This document shows positions 42,762-51,442 of a stretch of 64,000 bases of DNA, one piece after another. The translations under genes and the position numbers were made by a program. The first letter of the stretch is position 1. The number at the start of each line of letters is the position of its first letter. The notes under the pieces were generated by a model, which made no database searches, was not told where the DNA came from, and saw only the letters and a list, made by a program, of their open reading frames with translations. This DNA is from Hahella sp. KA22. Its GTDB lineage: Bacteria > Pseudomonadota > Gammaproteobacteria > Pseudomonadales > Oleiphilaceae. The stretch is taken from positions 3,949,644-4,013,643 of the forward strand of contig NZ_CP035490.1 in NCBI RefSeq assembly GCF_004135205.1, read 5' to 3'.

Positions 42762-44870
42762 ATGGAGCAGACTCAAGAAGCCCACCCCATCACCGAACTG
42801 GAACGATCCGCCTTTATGCACTGGCGTCTACAGCGGGACGCCGACAATATTCTCTGGTTGCGACTGGATCAAAAAGACGCTTCCGCCAACCTGTTGGGAA
42901 CGGAGGCGCTGGGGGAACTGACCCGCATTGTCGACCTGCTGGAGCAACAGGACACAAGCTCAGGGGCGCCAGGCGTCCTGGCCTTTATCTCCGACAAGGA
43001 CGCAGGCTTCATCGCCGGCGCCGACATCAACATGATCGAGCAACTGCAAAGCCTTGAACGACCTGTCGATCGTATTCTGTCCATCCAACAGATTTTCAAC
43101 CGGATCGAAGCGCTGCCCTATCCTACGGTGGCGGCGATTCATGGCTATTGCCTCGGTGGCGGATTGGAGCTGGCTTTGGCGTGCCGGTTCCGCATCGCCG
43201 CGGCTGACGCCAGGCTCGGCTTTCCCGAAGTGAAACTGGGTCTTCATCCCGGTTGGGGCGGCACGGTGCGTTTACCCCGGTTGATCGGCGTCACCGACGC
43301 CATGGAGATGATTCTTGGTGGTAAACCGGTTTCCGGCGAACGCGCTCAGGAACTGGGACTGGTGGACCACATCGCGCCGCGGCGTCAGTTCGCCAACGCC
43401 GTGCTCGCTATCCTGCGGGACAATCCCAAGCCCCATGAACCCAGCCTCGGCGGCAAGATTCTGAACGCCTCAATGTTGAGTGGCCCGGTGGCGTCGGAAC
43501 TGGAACGACGACTGCGCAAACGCGCGGATCGCCGCCATTATCCCGCTCCGTACGCCGTCGTCGACCTTTGGGACCATCATGGGCGGGACACGGAAAAAAT
43601 GCTGTACAAAGAAGCGGAATCCTTCGTCGCCATGAGCCGCACCCCCGCCTCACAGAATCTGCGGCGCACCTTTCTGCTGCAGCAGGAGCTGAAAAGCATG
43701 GGTAGTGAGGCCCGGGACCAGATTCGTCATGTGCATGTCATCGGCGCCGGCGCCATGGGAGGCGATATCGCCGCCTGGTGCGCGCTCAAAGGGTTGCGCG
43801 TCACCTTGCAGGATCAAGACCCCGAAAGCATCGCCACGGCGTACAAGCGTGCGGATGCGCTGTTCCGGCATAAGCTTGAGCACAAACGGCTGGCGATGGT
43901 CGCGCGGGATCGCCTGACGCCGGACCCCGAAGGCATCGGTCTGGGCCGTGCGGATCTGGTGCTGGAGGCGATTCCGGAAAAGCGGGAAGCCAAACTGCAG
44001 CTTTACAAGGACATAGAGCCGCGCATGAAAGAAGATGCGATTCTGGCCACCAACACTTCCAGCATCCCCATTGATGAGTTAGCGCGAGGACTTGCCCGTC
44101 CCGAGCGCCTGGTGGGTTGCCACTTCTTCAACCCGGTCGACAAAATGCAGCTGGTGGAAGTGGTTAAAGGCGACCAAACCTCTCAACAGGCGTTTGAGCG
44201 CGCCATGGCCTTCGCCTCTCTCATCAAACGCGCGCCCACCCCCGTTAACAGCGCCCCTGGCTTCTTCGTGAACCGGGTGCTGACGCCCTATCTGCTGGAA
44301 GCGATGATGATGTATGACGAGGGCATCCCGGCAGAGACGCTGGACGCGGCGGCGGAAGAGTTCGGCATGGCCATGGGACCAGCGGAGACTGTGGACCTGG
44401 TGGGAGTCGATATTTGTCTGGATGTTGCAGAGCACATGAGCGGATTGATTCGTGGCGACGCGCCGGAAATGTTCAAAAGCTGGGTGTCCAAAGGCCGTCT
44501 CGGTCGCAAAACCGGTCAGGGATTTTATGAGTACAAGGATGGCGAACCGCAAAAAAACAGGGTGTCGCGACCAGAGGACCCGGAAATGGAAGCCATCCGC
44601 CAGCGCATGATCTACCGCATGTTGAACGAAGCCGTGGCCTGTCTGCGGGAAAAAGTCATTGAACACCCAGACCATGGCGATCTGGCGATGGTGCTGGGAG
44701 CAGGTTTTGCGCCTTTCAGAGGTGGTCCATTCCGCTATATTGAGGCCTGCGGCCCCACGCCAATAAAGCGCCAGCTCATCCTGATGACGCAGGACTATGG
44801 CGACCGTTTCTCACCGGATAAAGGTTGGGACACACTTGTCCTGGGGGCGAAGGCGAGCGAAGAAGTCTGA
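42762..44870 (+). CDS. fadJ: Fatty acid oxidation multifunctional protein (enoyl-CoA hydratase/3-hydroxyacyl-CoA dehydrogenase)
   Basis: A 702-residue fusion enzyme. The N-terminal crotonase domain has FIAGADINMIEQ and GYCLGGGLELALACR for the oxyanion hole, with Glu residues in FPEVKLGLHPGWGGT. From about residue 325 the dehydrogenase part begins with HVIGAGAMGGDIA (NAD site), followed by NTSSIPIDELA and CHFFNPVDKMQLVEVV with the catalytic His, and ends with GLGADFAPFRGGP-like GAGFAPFRGGP. It performs hydration and NAD-dependent oxidation steps of beta-oxidation. It is co-transcribed with fadI. Confidence 0.9.
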   Translation: MEQTQEAHPITELERSAFMHWRLQRDADNILWLRLDQKDASANLLGTEALGELTRIVDLLEQQDTSSGAPGVLAFISDKDAGFIAGADINMIEQLQSLERPVDRILSIQQIFNRIEALPYPTVAAIHGYCLGGGLELALACRFRIAAADARLGFPEVKLGLHPGWGGTVRLPRLIGVTDAMEMILGGKPVSGERAQELGLVDHIAPRRQFANAVLAILRDNPKPHEPSLGGKILNASMLSGPVASELERRLRKRADRRHYPAPYAVVDLWDHHGRDTEKMLYKEAESFVAMSRTPASQNLRRTFLLQQELKSMGSEARDQIRHVHVIGAGAMGGDIAAWCALKGLRVTLQDQDPESIATAYKRADALFRHKLEHKRLAMVARDRLTPDPEGIGLGRADLVLEAIPEKREAKLQLYKDIEPRMKEDAILATNTSSIPIDELARGLARPERLVGCHFFNPVDKMQLVEVVKGDQTSQQAFERAMAFASLIKRAPTPVNSAPGFFVNRVLTPYLLEAMMMYDEGIPAETLDAAAEEFGMAMGPAETVDLVGVDICLDVAEHMSGLIRGDAPEMFKSWVSKGRLGRKTGQGFYEYKDGEPQKNRVSRPEDPEMEAIRQRMIYRMLNEAVACLREKVIEHPDHGDLAMVLGAGFAPFRGGPFRYIEACGPTPIKRQLILMTQDYGDRFSPDKGWDTLVLGAKASEEV

Positions 44871-44902
44871 TGCCGCCATGAAGGAAAGAAGAGAGCAGGA
44901 AT

Positions 44903-45622
44903 CTATGGCTGGATGGAAGCAGGCTCAGGCATGACTATCAGCAGCCCGATCAGCGCGGCGCTCGCCATCCCCGCCACCCATGCCAGACTGGCTGGGGAAA
45001 GTCGGCGAGCGTCCCCGGGGATTAATAGGGCTCCCAGGATCAGGCCGGTAATGAGCCCTCCTCCGTGGGCGGCGTTGTCGATGCCGTCCACCAGGAAACC
45101 AAAGACAATGGTGAGCAGGGAAAAGATGGCGGCGCCGAAGAAGATCCAGCGGAACTCAATCAAAGGCACGCGGGTTCTGTTCAGCCAGAGGTAACTTAGC
45201 AACGCGCCATACACGCCGAATATGCCGCCCGAAGCGCCTGCGGAGACGACACTGACGACATGGAATGTGAGGGAAAACAGGTTGCCGACGATCCCGGACG
45301 TTATAAAGATGAGTAAAAAACGCGTATGCCCGTACATGCGCTCCACCCACTGCCCCCCATCCCACAGCGCCCAGACGTTCAGCGTCAGGTGGATGACGCC
45401 GAAGTGGAGAAAAACCGCCGTACCAAGCCGCCACCATTGCCCGTTCAGTGTTTCCGGACTGAAGTTGGCGCCCCATTGCAACATGACATGACTTGAGACA
45501 TGCCAAAATTCACCGTTTTTTAACCATATAGAGACAAAAACGAGTATAATCCCGAGAATGATTATCATTGAAGTGTAAGTAACGGCGACTCTTTCTTTTA
45601 GCTGTTCATAGAAAGAAGGCAT
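44903..45622 (-). CDS. Rhomboid family intramembrane serine protease
   Basis: A 239-residue membrane protein with about six helices plus an N-terminal one. The catalytic dyad is S131 in SAGASGGIFG and H186 in DNAAHGGGLITG; the HxxxN motif of the second helix is H78-L-T-L-N82. It cleaves substrates inside the membrane; no substrate is apparent. It is convergent with fadJ and divergent from the EPS priming gene. Confidence 0.9.
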   Translation of the reverse strand: MPSFYEQLKERVAVTYTSMIIILGIILVFVSIWLKNGEFWHVSSHVMLQWGANFSPETLNGQWWRLGTAVFLHFGVIHLTLNVWALWDGGQWVERMYGHTRFLLIFITSGIVGNLFSLTFHVVSVVSAGASGGIFGVYGALLSYLWLNRTRVPLIEFRWIFFGAAIFSLLTIVFGFLVDGIDNAAHGGGLITGLILGALLIPGDARRLSPASLAWVAGMASAALIGLLIVMPEPASIQP

Positions 45623-45869
45623 GGACGCGCTGGATTTCCTGCGAAAGTTTTTAACTTATTGAAATTAAAAGGACATATTGGCTCGGTATAAATGGAAACT
45701 ATCATACCCCGGGCGCAGACGCACGTTAACACGATGAACAGACACGGACTTTCACCGCGGCCCCTGACGCCGCCTTTTTGGGGCCCGCGAACATTTGTTC
45801 CAAGCCCTCCCACCTCCGGCCCCTAGAGGAGATTGACGCTCTTTAGTAGGACAAAGAACCAAGGAAGTA

Positions 45870-45903
45870 AAGGATTAGATGTACACAAGGATTAGAGGTA
45901 CAC
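45870..45903 (+). repeat. 17-bp tandem duplication before EPS priming gene
   Basis: AAGGATTAGATGTACAC and AAGGATTAGAGGTACAC stand end to end and differ at one base. The second copy ends at the base before the ATG at 45904 and includes the probable ribosome site, so the duplication doubles the AAGGA element. Confidence 0.75.
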
Positions 45904-47292
45904 ATGGACAACCTGCAACGATCAATGAAGATCGGCTTTGGCCGTAAAAATCTGCATCAGTTTTGCGAGGCGCTGTTAGATCCCCTCGCCCTGTTCATCA
46001 GCATATTGCTGGTGAGTTATTTATTCGAAGACGCGATTGAAGCGCCCTCGATGATCTCCGCGTTATTTGCATTCTGCGTCGCCTTCCCCGGGCAATCACG
46101 ACTGCACCAACCCTTGACCCGTTGTCTCGTCGACATACTATTGAGCTGGTTCGTCATCGCCTTTTTGATTCTGTCTTTAGGCTACGCCACGCGATCGATC
46201 GACTTATTCTCACTGTCCACCATTCTCCACTGGCTGTGGATCGGCCCCGCTTTACAAGTCAGCGCGCACTTGGCGTTCCGCTACTTCACGGTATTGCTGC
46301 AACTGCGCGGAGATCGACAGAAAGTGGTCATCGTGGGCATGAACGAACAGGGACTGGAACTGGCCAAGCGCCTGTCCCGCAGCCCCTATTACAACGTCGA
46401 AATACTGGGCTTTTTCGACGACCGAACGGCGGACCGACTGCCAAAAGGCGCTGGCTGGCCGGTGCTGGGGGATTTTTCTGAGTTATACGACTACTGCAAA
46501 GCGCAGCGAGTGAACAGTATTTACCTGTCGCTGCCCATGACGACGCAGCCTCGCATTCTGGCGATTCTCGATAGCCTGGGCGACACCACCGCATCCATTT
46601 CGTTTATTCCCGATATGTTCGTGACCAAGCTGATCCAGGGCAACGTTTACCAGGTCACCGGCATGCCGGTCGTCTCTGTCTGCGATACGCCGTTCCGGGG
46701 CGTCAATGGATTGATCAAGCGTTGGAGCGACATTGTGCTTTCCGCATTGATATTAGTGATGATCGCGCCGGTGTTGGCGGTGATCGCGGTGATGGTGAAA
46801 GTCAGTTCGCCTGGCCCTGTCATTTTCAAACAGCGGCGTTACGGTTTGGATGGCGAAGAAATCATCGTCTACAAATTCCGCTCCATGACCGTCTGCGAAG
46901 ACGGCGATGTCATCAAACAAGCGCAAAACGGCGATAAGCGACTCACGCCTATCGGTGGTTTCCTGCGCAAAACTTCATTGGATGAGCTTCCCCAGTTCAT
47001 CAATGTGCTGCAAGGCAGGATGAGCATTGTCGGCCCCCGTCCCCACGCGGTGGCGCACAACGAGCAGTATCGCAAGCTCATCAAAGGCTACATGGTTCGC
47101 CACAAAGTTCGGCCGGGCATCACCGGTTGGGCTCAGGTCAACGGTTTGCGGGGCGAAACACAAACCCTGGAGCGCATGCAGGCGCGGATCGAGTTCGATC
47201 TCGACTACCTGCGCAACTGGTCGCTGGCGTTGGACCTGAAAATCATCCTGATGACTGTTGGCATGGTCTACAAGGACGAGTACGCATACTGA
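45904..47292 (+). CDS. epsB: Polyprenyl-phosphate sugar phosphotransferase, EPS priming
   Basis: A 462-residue membrane enzyme of the WcaJ/EpsB type. The N-terminal ~125 residues form four to five membrane helices, followed by a CoA-binding-like Rossmann domain (KVVIVGMNEQGLELAKRL) and the C-terminal bacterial sugar transferase domain (KRWSDIVLSALILV, IVYKFRSMTV, RLTPIGGFLRKTSLDELPQF, MSIVGPRPHA). It transfers a hexose-1-phosphate, usually glucose, to undecaprenyl phosphate to start the repeat unit. It heads the plus-strand part of the locus, convergent with the rest. Confidence 0.9.
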   Translation: MDNLQRSMKIGFGRKNLHQFCEALLDPLALFISILLVSYLFEDAIEAPSMISALFAFCVAFPGQSRLHQPLTRCLVDILLSWFVIAFLILSLGYATRSIDLFSLSTILHWLWIGPALQVSAHLAFRYFTVLLQLRGDRQKVVIVGMNEQGLELAKRLSRSPYYNVEILGFFDDRTADRLPKGAGWPVLGDFSELYDYCKAQRVNSIYLSLPMTTQPRILAILDSLGDTTASISFIPDMFVTKLIQGNVYQVTGMPVVSVCDTPFRGVNGLIKRWSDIVLSALILVMIAPVLAVIAVMVKVSSPGPVIFKQRRYGLDGEEIIVYKFRSMTVCEDGDVIKQAQNGDKRLTPIGGFLRKTSLDELPQFINVLQGRMSIVGPRPHAVAHNEQYRKLIKGYMVRHKVRPGITGWAQVNGLRGETQTLERMQARIEFDLDYLRNWSLALDLKIILMTVGMVYKDEYAY

Positions 47293-47365
47293 AACCGGAG
47301 CCTGAAACATTATCCGGTTGACGCGCAATGGATATGACCTCCCACTTAATTGAGAGATATTTGCA

Positions 47366-48898
47366 ATGAAAGGCCTGTACATTAACGTTACCAACGCAAG
47401 AGCCGAGGTAGAGTTATTTTCTTCTTCGATTGGCGCCCCCGCGGACATACATGAGTTCAATTCCCCTCTTGGCGCTCACATTTTAGTAGATGTGCATCGC
47501 GCCAACTGGCCGGAGGGCGTCGCCTACGCGGATGAAGCGTCGCGCTCACTGGCCGTGGGCTGCGGACATTTTGTCTTCAACGGACGTTTAGGCAACATCA
47601 GCGAGTTCGCCCGCGCCTTCTTCCGGGCGGAGACGGAAGAGGAACGCACAGCGGTGTGTTCGCTGATCGAGGCCGGCAGCTACCTGTTCTATATCGAAAC
47701 CGGCGGCGCGTACTATCTGGTGACGGACCCCTTCGCGCTGGTTCCGCACTTTCAGGATGCGCAGTCCGAGACGCTGCGCGTCGCGCCGGCGCCTTGCTAT
47801 ATCGCAGACGGCAAGGATGTGGACCCGGTGTTGCAAAACATCCTGAACATCAAGCGGCATCTGTTTGGCGGCTATACCTTGTTCAAAGGCGTCGAGCGGC
47901 TGGAAGTGGGCGCGATTATGTCCCGCGACCGCACGTCGTTCTATTTCGATTACCTGAACGGCTCAGGCGACTTGCACAACGTCAATGAAAAGATGCGCAA
48001 AGGCCTGGAAATCTTCGGCGATCGCAAAAAGATCCTGCCTTTGAGCGGCGGTCTGGACTCCCGGTATCTGCTGTCTCTCGGCAAGACACATTACGGTTAC
48101 ACCTACGGACCGGCGAATACCGGCGACCGGCCTGTCGCCCGCAAGTTCGCGGGCTTCTTCGATGACTACCGCGAGTTTTCCCTGTTGGACCTCAGTTATC
48201 CCAAGCTTTCGCAACAGCTGGGCGAAAAGATGTTCAAAGGACTGGTGTCGCGACCACTCTCCGAGTTGCTGGTGGTGTACCGTCATTTTTACGAAGCATG
48301 GGGCGACGGCAATCTGTTCGTCGACGGTTACCTGGGCGGCACCCTGCAAAGGGGGTATTACTTTAATATCGAGTCCACCTGGGGGACGCTGTTCCGTATC
48401 TTCCCTTCCCTGATGTTCCGCTTCATCACGCCGGAAGATCTGATTCGTTACCGCTACCGTCAGCTGGACGCCGCCGGTAAAGCCTTGTTGCTGGACAACT
48501 TCCATGCCGCCACGGCGCGTTTCAACTGCGACGGCTGGAAGAAAATTTTCCTGTATGAAGCGCTGTACGGACGCAGCGGTCGCTGGATCACCCACGGCGG
48601 TTGCGTTATGGCGAGCCAGTTCTTCACGCCGGTGCAGCCCTTTGTCTTCTTCGACGTCTTCCGCACCTTCATGTCTCTGGACGTGCGCAAGTTCAACAGT
48701 TTTTCCCTGCTCTCGCCACTATGGAAAACACTGCCGAAAGGCCTGAGCGATGTCGCCACCCTCGACCTGTATCGCCCGCTCTGGCCCGCGATGTTGAATC
48801 GCTGCCTGCACGTGGCCTCAAGGACGACTGACAAACTTTCCCTCAGTAATCGCTTTGATAACTACAAGGAAGAGCTGCCCAAGGTGCAGTGGGAGTGA
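47366..48898 (+). CDS. Asparagine synthase-like protein without glutaminase Cys
   Basis: A 510-residue protein of the asparagine-synthase-related family. The N-terminal ~190 residues resemble the Ntn glutamine amidotransferase fold (HFVFNGRLGNISEFARAF), but residue 2 is Lys, not the catalytic Cys, so ammonia release from glutamine is unlikely. The synthetase domain has the PP-loop SGGLDSR at residues 227-233 and should adenylate a carboxylate. It follows the priming transferase by 73 bp in one operon. In EPS loci such proteins probably amidate or otherwise modify the sugar or an attached amino acid; this is inferred. Confidence 0.75.
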   Translation: MKGLYINVTNARAEVELFSSSIGAPADIHEFNSPLGAHILVDVHRANWPEGVAYADEASRSLAVGCGHFVFNGRLGNISEFARAFFRAETEEERTAVCSLIEAGSYLFYIETGGAYYLVTDPFALVPHFQDAQSETLRVAPAPCYIADGKDVDPVLQNILNIKRHLFGGYTLFKGVERLEVGAIMSRDRTSFYFDYLNGSGDLHNVNEKMRKGLEIFGDRKKILPLSGGLDSRYLLSLGKTHYGYTYGPANTGDRPVARKFAGFFDDYREFSLLDLSYPKLSQQLGEKMFKGLVSRPLSELLVVYRHFYEAWGDGNLFVDGYLGGTLQRGYYFNIESTWGTLFRIFPSLMFRFITPEDLIRYRYRQLDAAGKALLLDNFHAATARFNCDGWKKIFLYEALYGRSGRWITHGGCVMASQFFTPVQPFVFFDVFRTFMSLDVRKFNSFSLLSPLWKTLPKGLSDVATLDLYRPLWPAMLNRCLHVASRTTDKLSLSNRFDNYKEELPKVQWE

Positions 48899-48970
48899 GT
48901 CTGGCCGCGACTGAAGTCGGTAGGTAAATGAATAACTGAACTAAGTGCAATTAAATAGACGATACTGAAT

Positions 48971-49008
48971 CGGTTCGCCGAGTCCGCCAAAGCAGGCTCG
49001 GCGAACCG
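48971..49008. terminator. Strong hairpin between convergent EPS genes
   Basis: CGGTTCGCCGAG and CTCGGCGAACCG pair perfectly over 12 bp with a 14-nt loop, between the convergent genes ending at 48898 and 49025. It lacks a T-run on either strand but is well placed as a bidirectional terminator. Confidence 0.6.
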
Positions 49009-49024
49009 CTGATGAATCCTTCCG

Positions 49025-50146
49025 CTAATCCAACTCCAAACTGGGTCTTTTGGGAATCGCCATCCTGACTTTTTCCGGAATGGACGGATCGGGCTCGCAA
49101 TCCGCCAGCGTGTTGCAGCCAATCATCTTCATATCATCCCACTGAATCGTCAGCAGCCCACCGTTGGCGGTGACGTAATCAATCAACTCCGCAGAGGTAT
49201 AGAGTTTCATGGGGCTGATAATACTGATGCCATCCGGAGAAGGATCGAGTGGATGGCGGGTGTAGTTGTGAATGTCGAAAATAGTCTGGGGCTCCTGATC
49301 GTCCAACGCCGCAGTCATCTGGAAACGCCCGGTCTCCGCATCCCCCTCAATAAAGGTGTACTCAAGAGAGATCCACTGTCCCACGGGGACTTCAAAGGTC
49401 TGGTTGACTTCTCGCCATAGCGCGTCGTCCCACTTCTGCGTGGTTTGATTGAAAGTGCGCGCCCGCACGGCGAAACGCAGCTGGTTTTGTCCCTCCTTTA
49501 TGCTGGGTTTGTTGATATTCACGCTGACGACGAACGGATAAGGATTGCCATCCCAATGGGGATTGTTCCACCAGGAAGACAGGGACAGCCAGTCAATGGT
49601 TTTCGGGTAGGTCCGCAGCATGCTAAAGCTGTTGCTCAGATACATGCGCACCTTCAGCTTTAACTCTTTAAAGCCGGTCTTGCCAGTGACGTCTAACTGC
49701 ACTCTGCCTTTCTCGTTATTGACGTTGGGCTTTTTCAGCGCGAAAGCGAGCACCTTGTTGTTGGGATTATCCAGCGCCGGCTGCACTTGCGCCCAGCGTT
49801 CGGTGAGGTCGCCGCCTTCATAGTTGATAAAGGCGCCGCCAAATCCCATGGTGGTTTTCTGTTCATTGATCCAATTGCGCACGCAGGAAAACTGATTGGT
49901 GCCTAGTTTGGGTTCTGCAGTTTTGCCCGGCTGGATGTCCTGGAAATATAAGCCTTCGTTGAAGTCTGAGCTGAAAACGACCCGATTTCCGTCGTTACAT
50001 GACCAAAACCAGTCCAGTTGCGGCGTTTCCGCCTGGACCGAATCAAGGGGCGGAAGTAAACACCCCAGAGCGGTAAGTAGAAGCGCCCGTCGTTTCGTAA
50101 CGTCGGGCGACTTGGTCGAGTTGGCTGTCGGCCTGTCCATAAGCAC
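49025..50146 (-). CDS. Secreted protein, probably ConA-like beta-sandwich (polysaccharide-binding or -cleaving)
   Basis: A 373-residue exported protein. The N-terminus has KRRALLLTALGCLLPPL before a cleavage region near SVQAETP. The body is strand-rich with many Trp and Asn (WSCNDGNRVVFSSDF, WWNNPHWDGNPYPFVV, VPVGQWISLEYTFIEGD, ALDDQEPQTIFDIHNYT), a layout seen in concanavalin A-like lectin/glucanase or polysaccharide lyase domains. No catalytic motif can be named. It is the last gene of the minus-strand EPS operon or separate from it by the decayed region at 50150. It may trim or bind the exopolysaccharide. Confidence 0.6.
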   Translation of the reverse strand: MLMDRPTANSTKSPDVTKRRALLLTALGCLLPPLDSVQAETPQLDWFWSCNDGNRVVFSSDFNEGLYFQDIQPGKTAEPKLGTNQFSCVRNWINEQKTTMGFGGAFINYEGGDLTERWAQVQPALDNPNNKVLAFALKKPNVNNEKGRVQLDVTGKTGFKELKLKVRMYLSNSFSMLRTYPKTIDWLSLSSWWNNPHWDGNPYPFVVSVNINKPSIKEGQNQLRFAVRARTFNQTTQKWDDALWREVNQTFEVPVGQWISLEYTFIEGDAETGRFQMTAALDDQEPQTIFDIHNYTRHPLDPSPDGISIISPMKLYTSAELIDYVTANGGLLTIQWDDMKMIGCNTLADCEPDPSIPEKVRMAIPKRPSLELD

Positions 50147-50149
50147 TCT

Positions 50150-50420
50150 GACTCCTGTTGGTTAGACTGACTAAAAAAATGGCGCTGCTCCGCAGCGACC
50201 GAGTACGGCTTGGCAGTGTATTAACCAAAGGTTCATCCGCGACCACGGATTTAAAAGGGCCCGATTGCAATGACGGGGACCTCCACCCATGCTTGGATAA
50301 GTCGAAGTCGTTCAGGCCCGATAATGCTTTTCCGGTTGGCCAGCCACTTCGCGGTGGACAACTGATGCTCTAAACGGCGCTCGCCGGAAGACGCTTACGC
50401 GGCTGCTGGATATCCGGCGC
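50150..50420 (-). pseudogene. Decayed duplicate of the pssE-like gene 3' end
   Basis: This stretch aligns by eye with 50479-50755, about 330 bp on. Shared blocks include GACTCCTGTTxGTTAGxCTGA, TTAACCAAAG, and GGTTGGCCAGCCA followed by TTCGCGGTGG, TGATGCTC and GCTCGCC. Frame is lost by substitutions and small indels, so no protein is made. It is the relic of a tandem duplication of the 3' end of the gene at 50518-51000 and its downstream flank. Confidence 0.75.
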
Positions 50421-50517
50421 TGCGTCGCGCCGGCGGGCGGATTATGTTGAGGTGGCTGTAGGTTTCTCCTAGCGGAATGACTCCTGTTAGTTAGTCTGAC
50501 CTTATTAATAGTAGTCG

Positions 50518-51000
50518 TCATTGCAGGGACTGAATGTAACGTGACAGCTTTTTAACCAAAGCGCCATCCGCCACTTCGGAGATCGCCGGGCCGGATTCCA
50601 GTTGCGCTCGCCGGTCCAGAAGGCGCGGCAGATCCGACGCCTCCCAGGCCACAATGATGCCTTTGCGGTTGGCCAGCCATTTCGCGGTGGCCATTTGATG
50701 CTCATTGCGGTGCTCGCCCAGAGACGCTTTGCGCGGCATGATGATCACCGGCTTCCGCAAATACATGGCGGTGATAATGGAGCCCATGCCCGCGTGGGAG
50801 ACGATCAGCTCCGCCTCGCGCATGTAGTCGGTCACCTTGCCCGGAGCCAGAAAGTCCGCGAAGCCCATGTGTTGCGGCATGTATGCGGCCGGCCCGGTCT
50901 GCGCGTAAACCACCACGTCCTGATTACGTCCCGCCCAATCGTCCAGCGCGCTGATCATGCGATCAAACGCAAGTTGAGTGCCTACGGTTGCGAAAATCAC
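50518..51000 (-). CDS. pssE: PssE/Alg13-like glycosyltransferase subunit
   Basis: A 160-residue protein of the glycosyltransferase 28 C-terminal type (Alg13/PssE). The start is a GTG at 51000 overlapping the TGA of the previous gene (GTGA). IFATVGTQLAFDRMISALDDW is the N-terminal strand-helix; IVSHAGMGSIITAMYLRKPVIIMPRKASLGEHRNEHQ is cut here only as landmarks HAGMGS and HRNEHQ, the UDP-sugar binding site. It is cytoplasmic and works with the membrane-bound PssD partner encoded just upstream to add a sugar to the lipid-linked chain. Part of its 3' end is duplicated at 50150. Confidence 0.85.
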   Translation of the reverse strand: MIFATVGTQLAFDRMISALDDWAGRNQDVVVYAQTGPAAYMPQHMGFADFLAPGKVTDYMREAELIVSHAGMGSIITAMYLRKPVIIMPRKASLGEHRNEHQMATAKWLANRKGIIVAWEASDLPRLLDRRAQLESGPAISEVADGALVKKLSRYIQSLQ

Positions 51001-51440
51001 AGCACAGCCCCCCAGTAATGAGGCCCGCTGGGCTTGCTCAGATGCTCCCATTGGGTCAGCCACACATGCGCCCATCTGCCGACTTTGGCGCCGGACTGGG
51101 ACAGGGCCTCGCCGTTGGCGATGCTGTCTATCCAGATGGTGCGCGCCCCTAAAATTCGACCATACAGAATGGCGGCGAATCCCGGCGCCGCGCCGGTGGT
51201 GACGACGATATCCGGCCGGGTCTTGAGCATCACCCACGCCACCTGGAGAAACATTTTCAGCAGCGCCAGTTTGTTCCACATGTTGGCGTCCTGCACGATA
51301 AAACAGGGCTCGTTGTGAGGAGAACTGTAGTCCTTTACGGTGGTCATCCATAACAGTTTGTGGTCCTCAAACGCGCCGCGCAGTCTTTGTAGTTGCACCC
51401 AGTGTCCCCCACCTGAGGCGACTAAAAGTATTTTTTTCAT
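50997..51440 (-). CDS. pssD: PssD/Alg14-like glycosyltransferase subunit
   Basis: A 147-residue protein with MKKILLVASGGGHWVQLQRL at the N-terminus, the Alg14/PssD signature, then a hydrophobic helix region LLKMFLQVAWVML and VVTTGAAPGFAAILYGRILG. I chose the ATG at 51440, with AGGAG 8 nt upstream, which gives the family start; an ATG at 51521 is too early. It anchors PssE at the inner membrane, forming a bipartite glycosyltransferase. The stop overlaps the PssE start. Confidence 0.85.
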   Translation of the reverse strand: MKKILLVASGGGHWVQLQRLRGAFEDHKLLWMTTVKDYSSPHNEPCFIVQDANMWNKLALLKMFLQVAWVMLKTRPDIVVTTGAAPGFAAILYGRILGARTIWIDSIANGEALSQSGAKVGRWAHVWLTQWEHLSKPSGPHYWGAVL

Positions 51441-51442
51441 TT

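Noticed and set aside
45789-45800. GAACATTTGTTC, matching the Gram-positive LexA box form GAAC-N4-GTTC
   Set aside because: Gammaproteobacterial LexA uses CTGT-N8-ACAG, and neighbouring genes have no SOS link; the symmetry alone is not enough.
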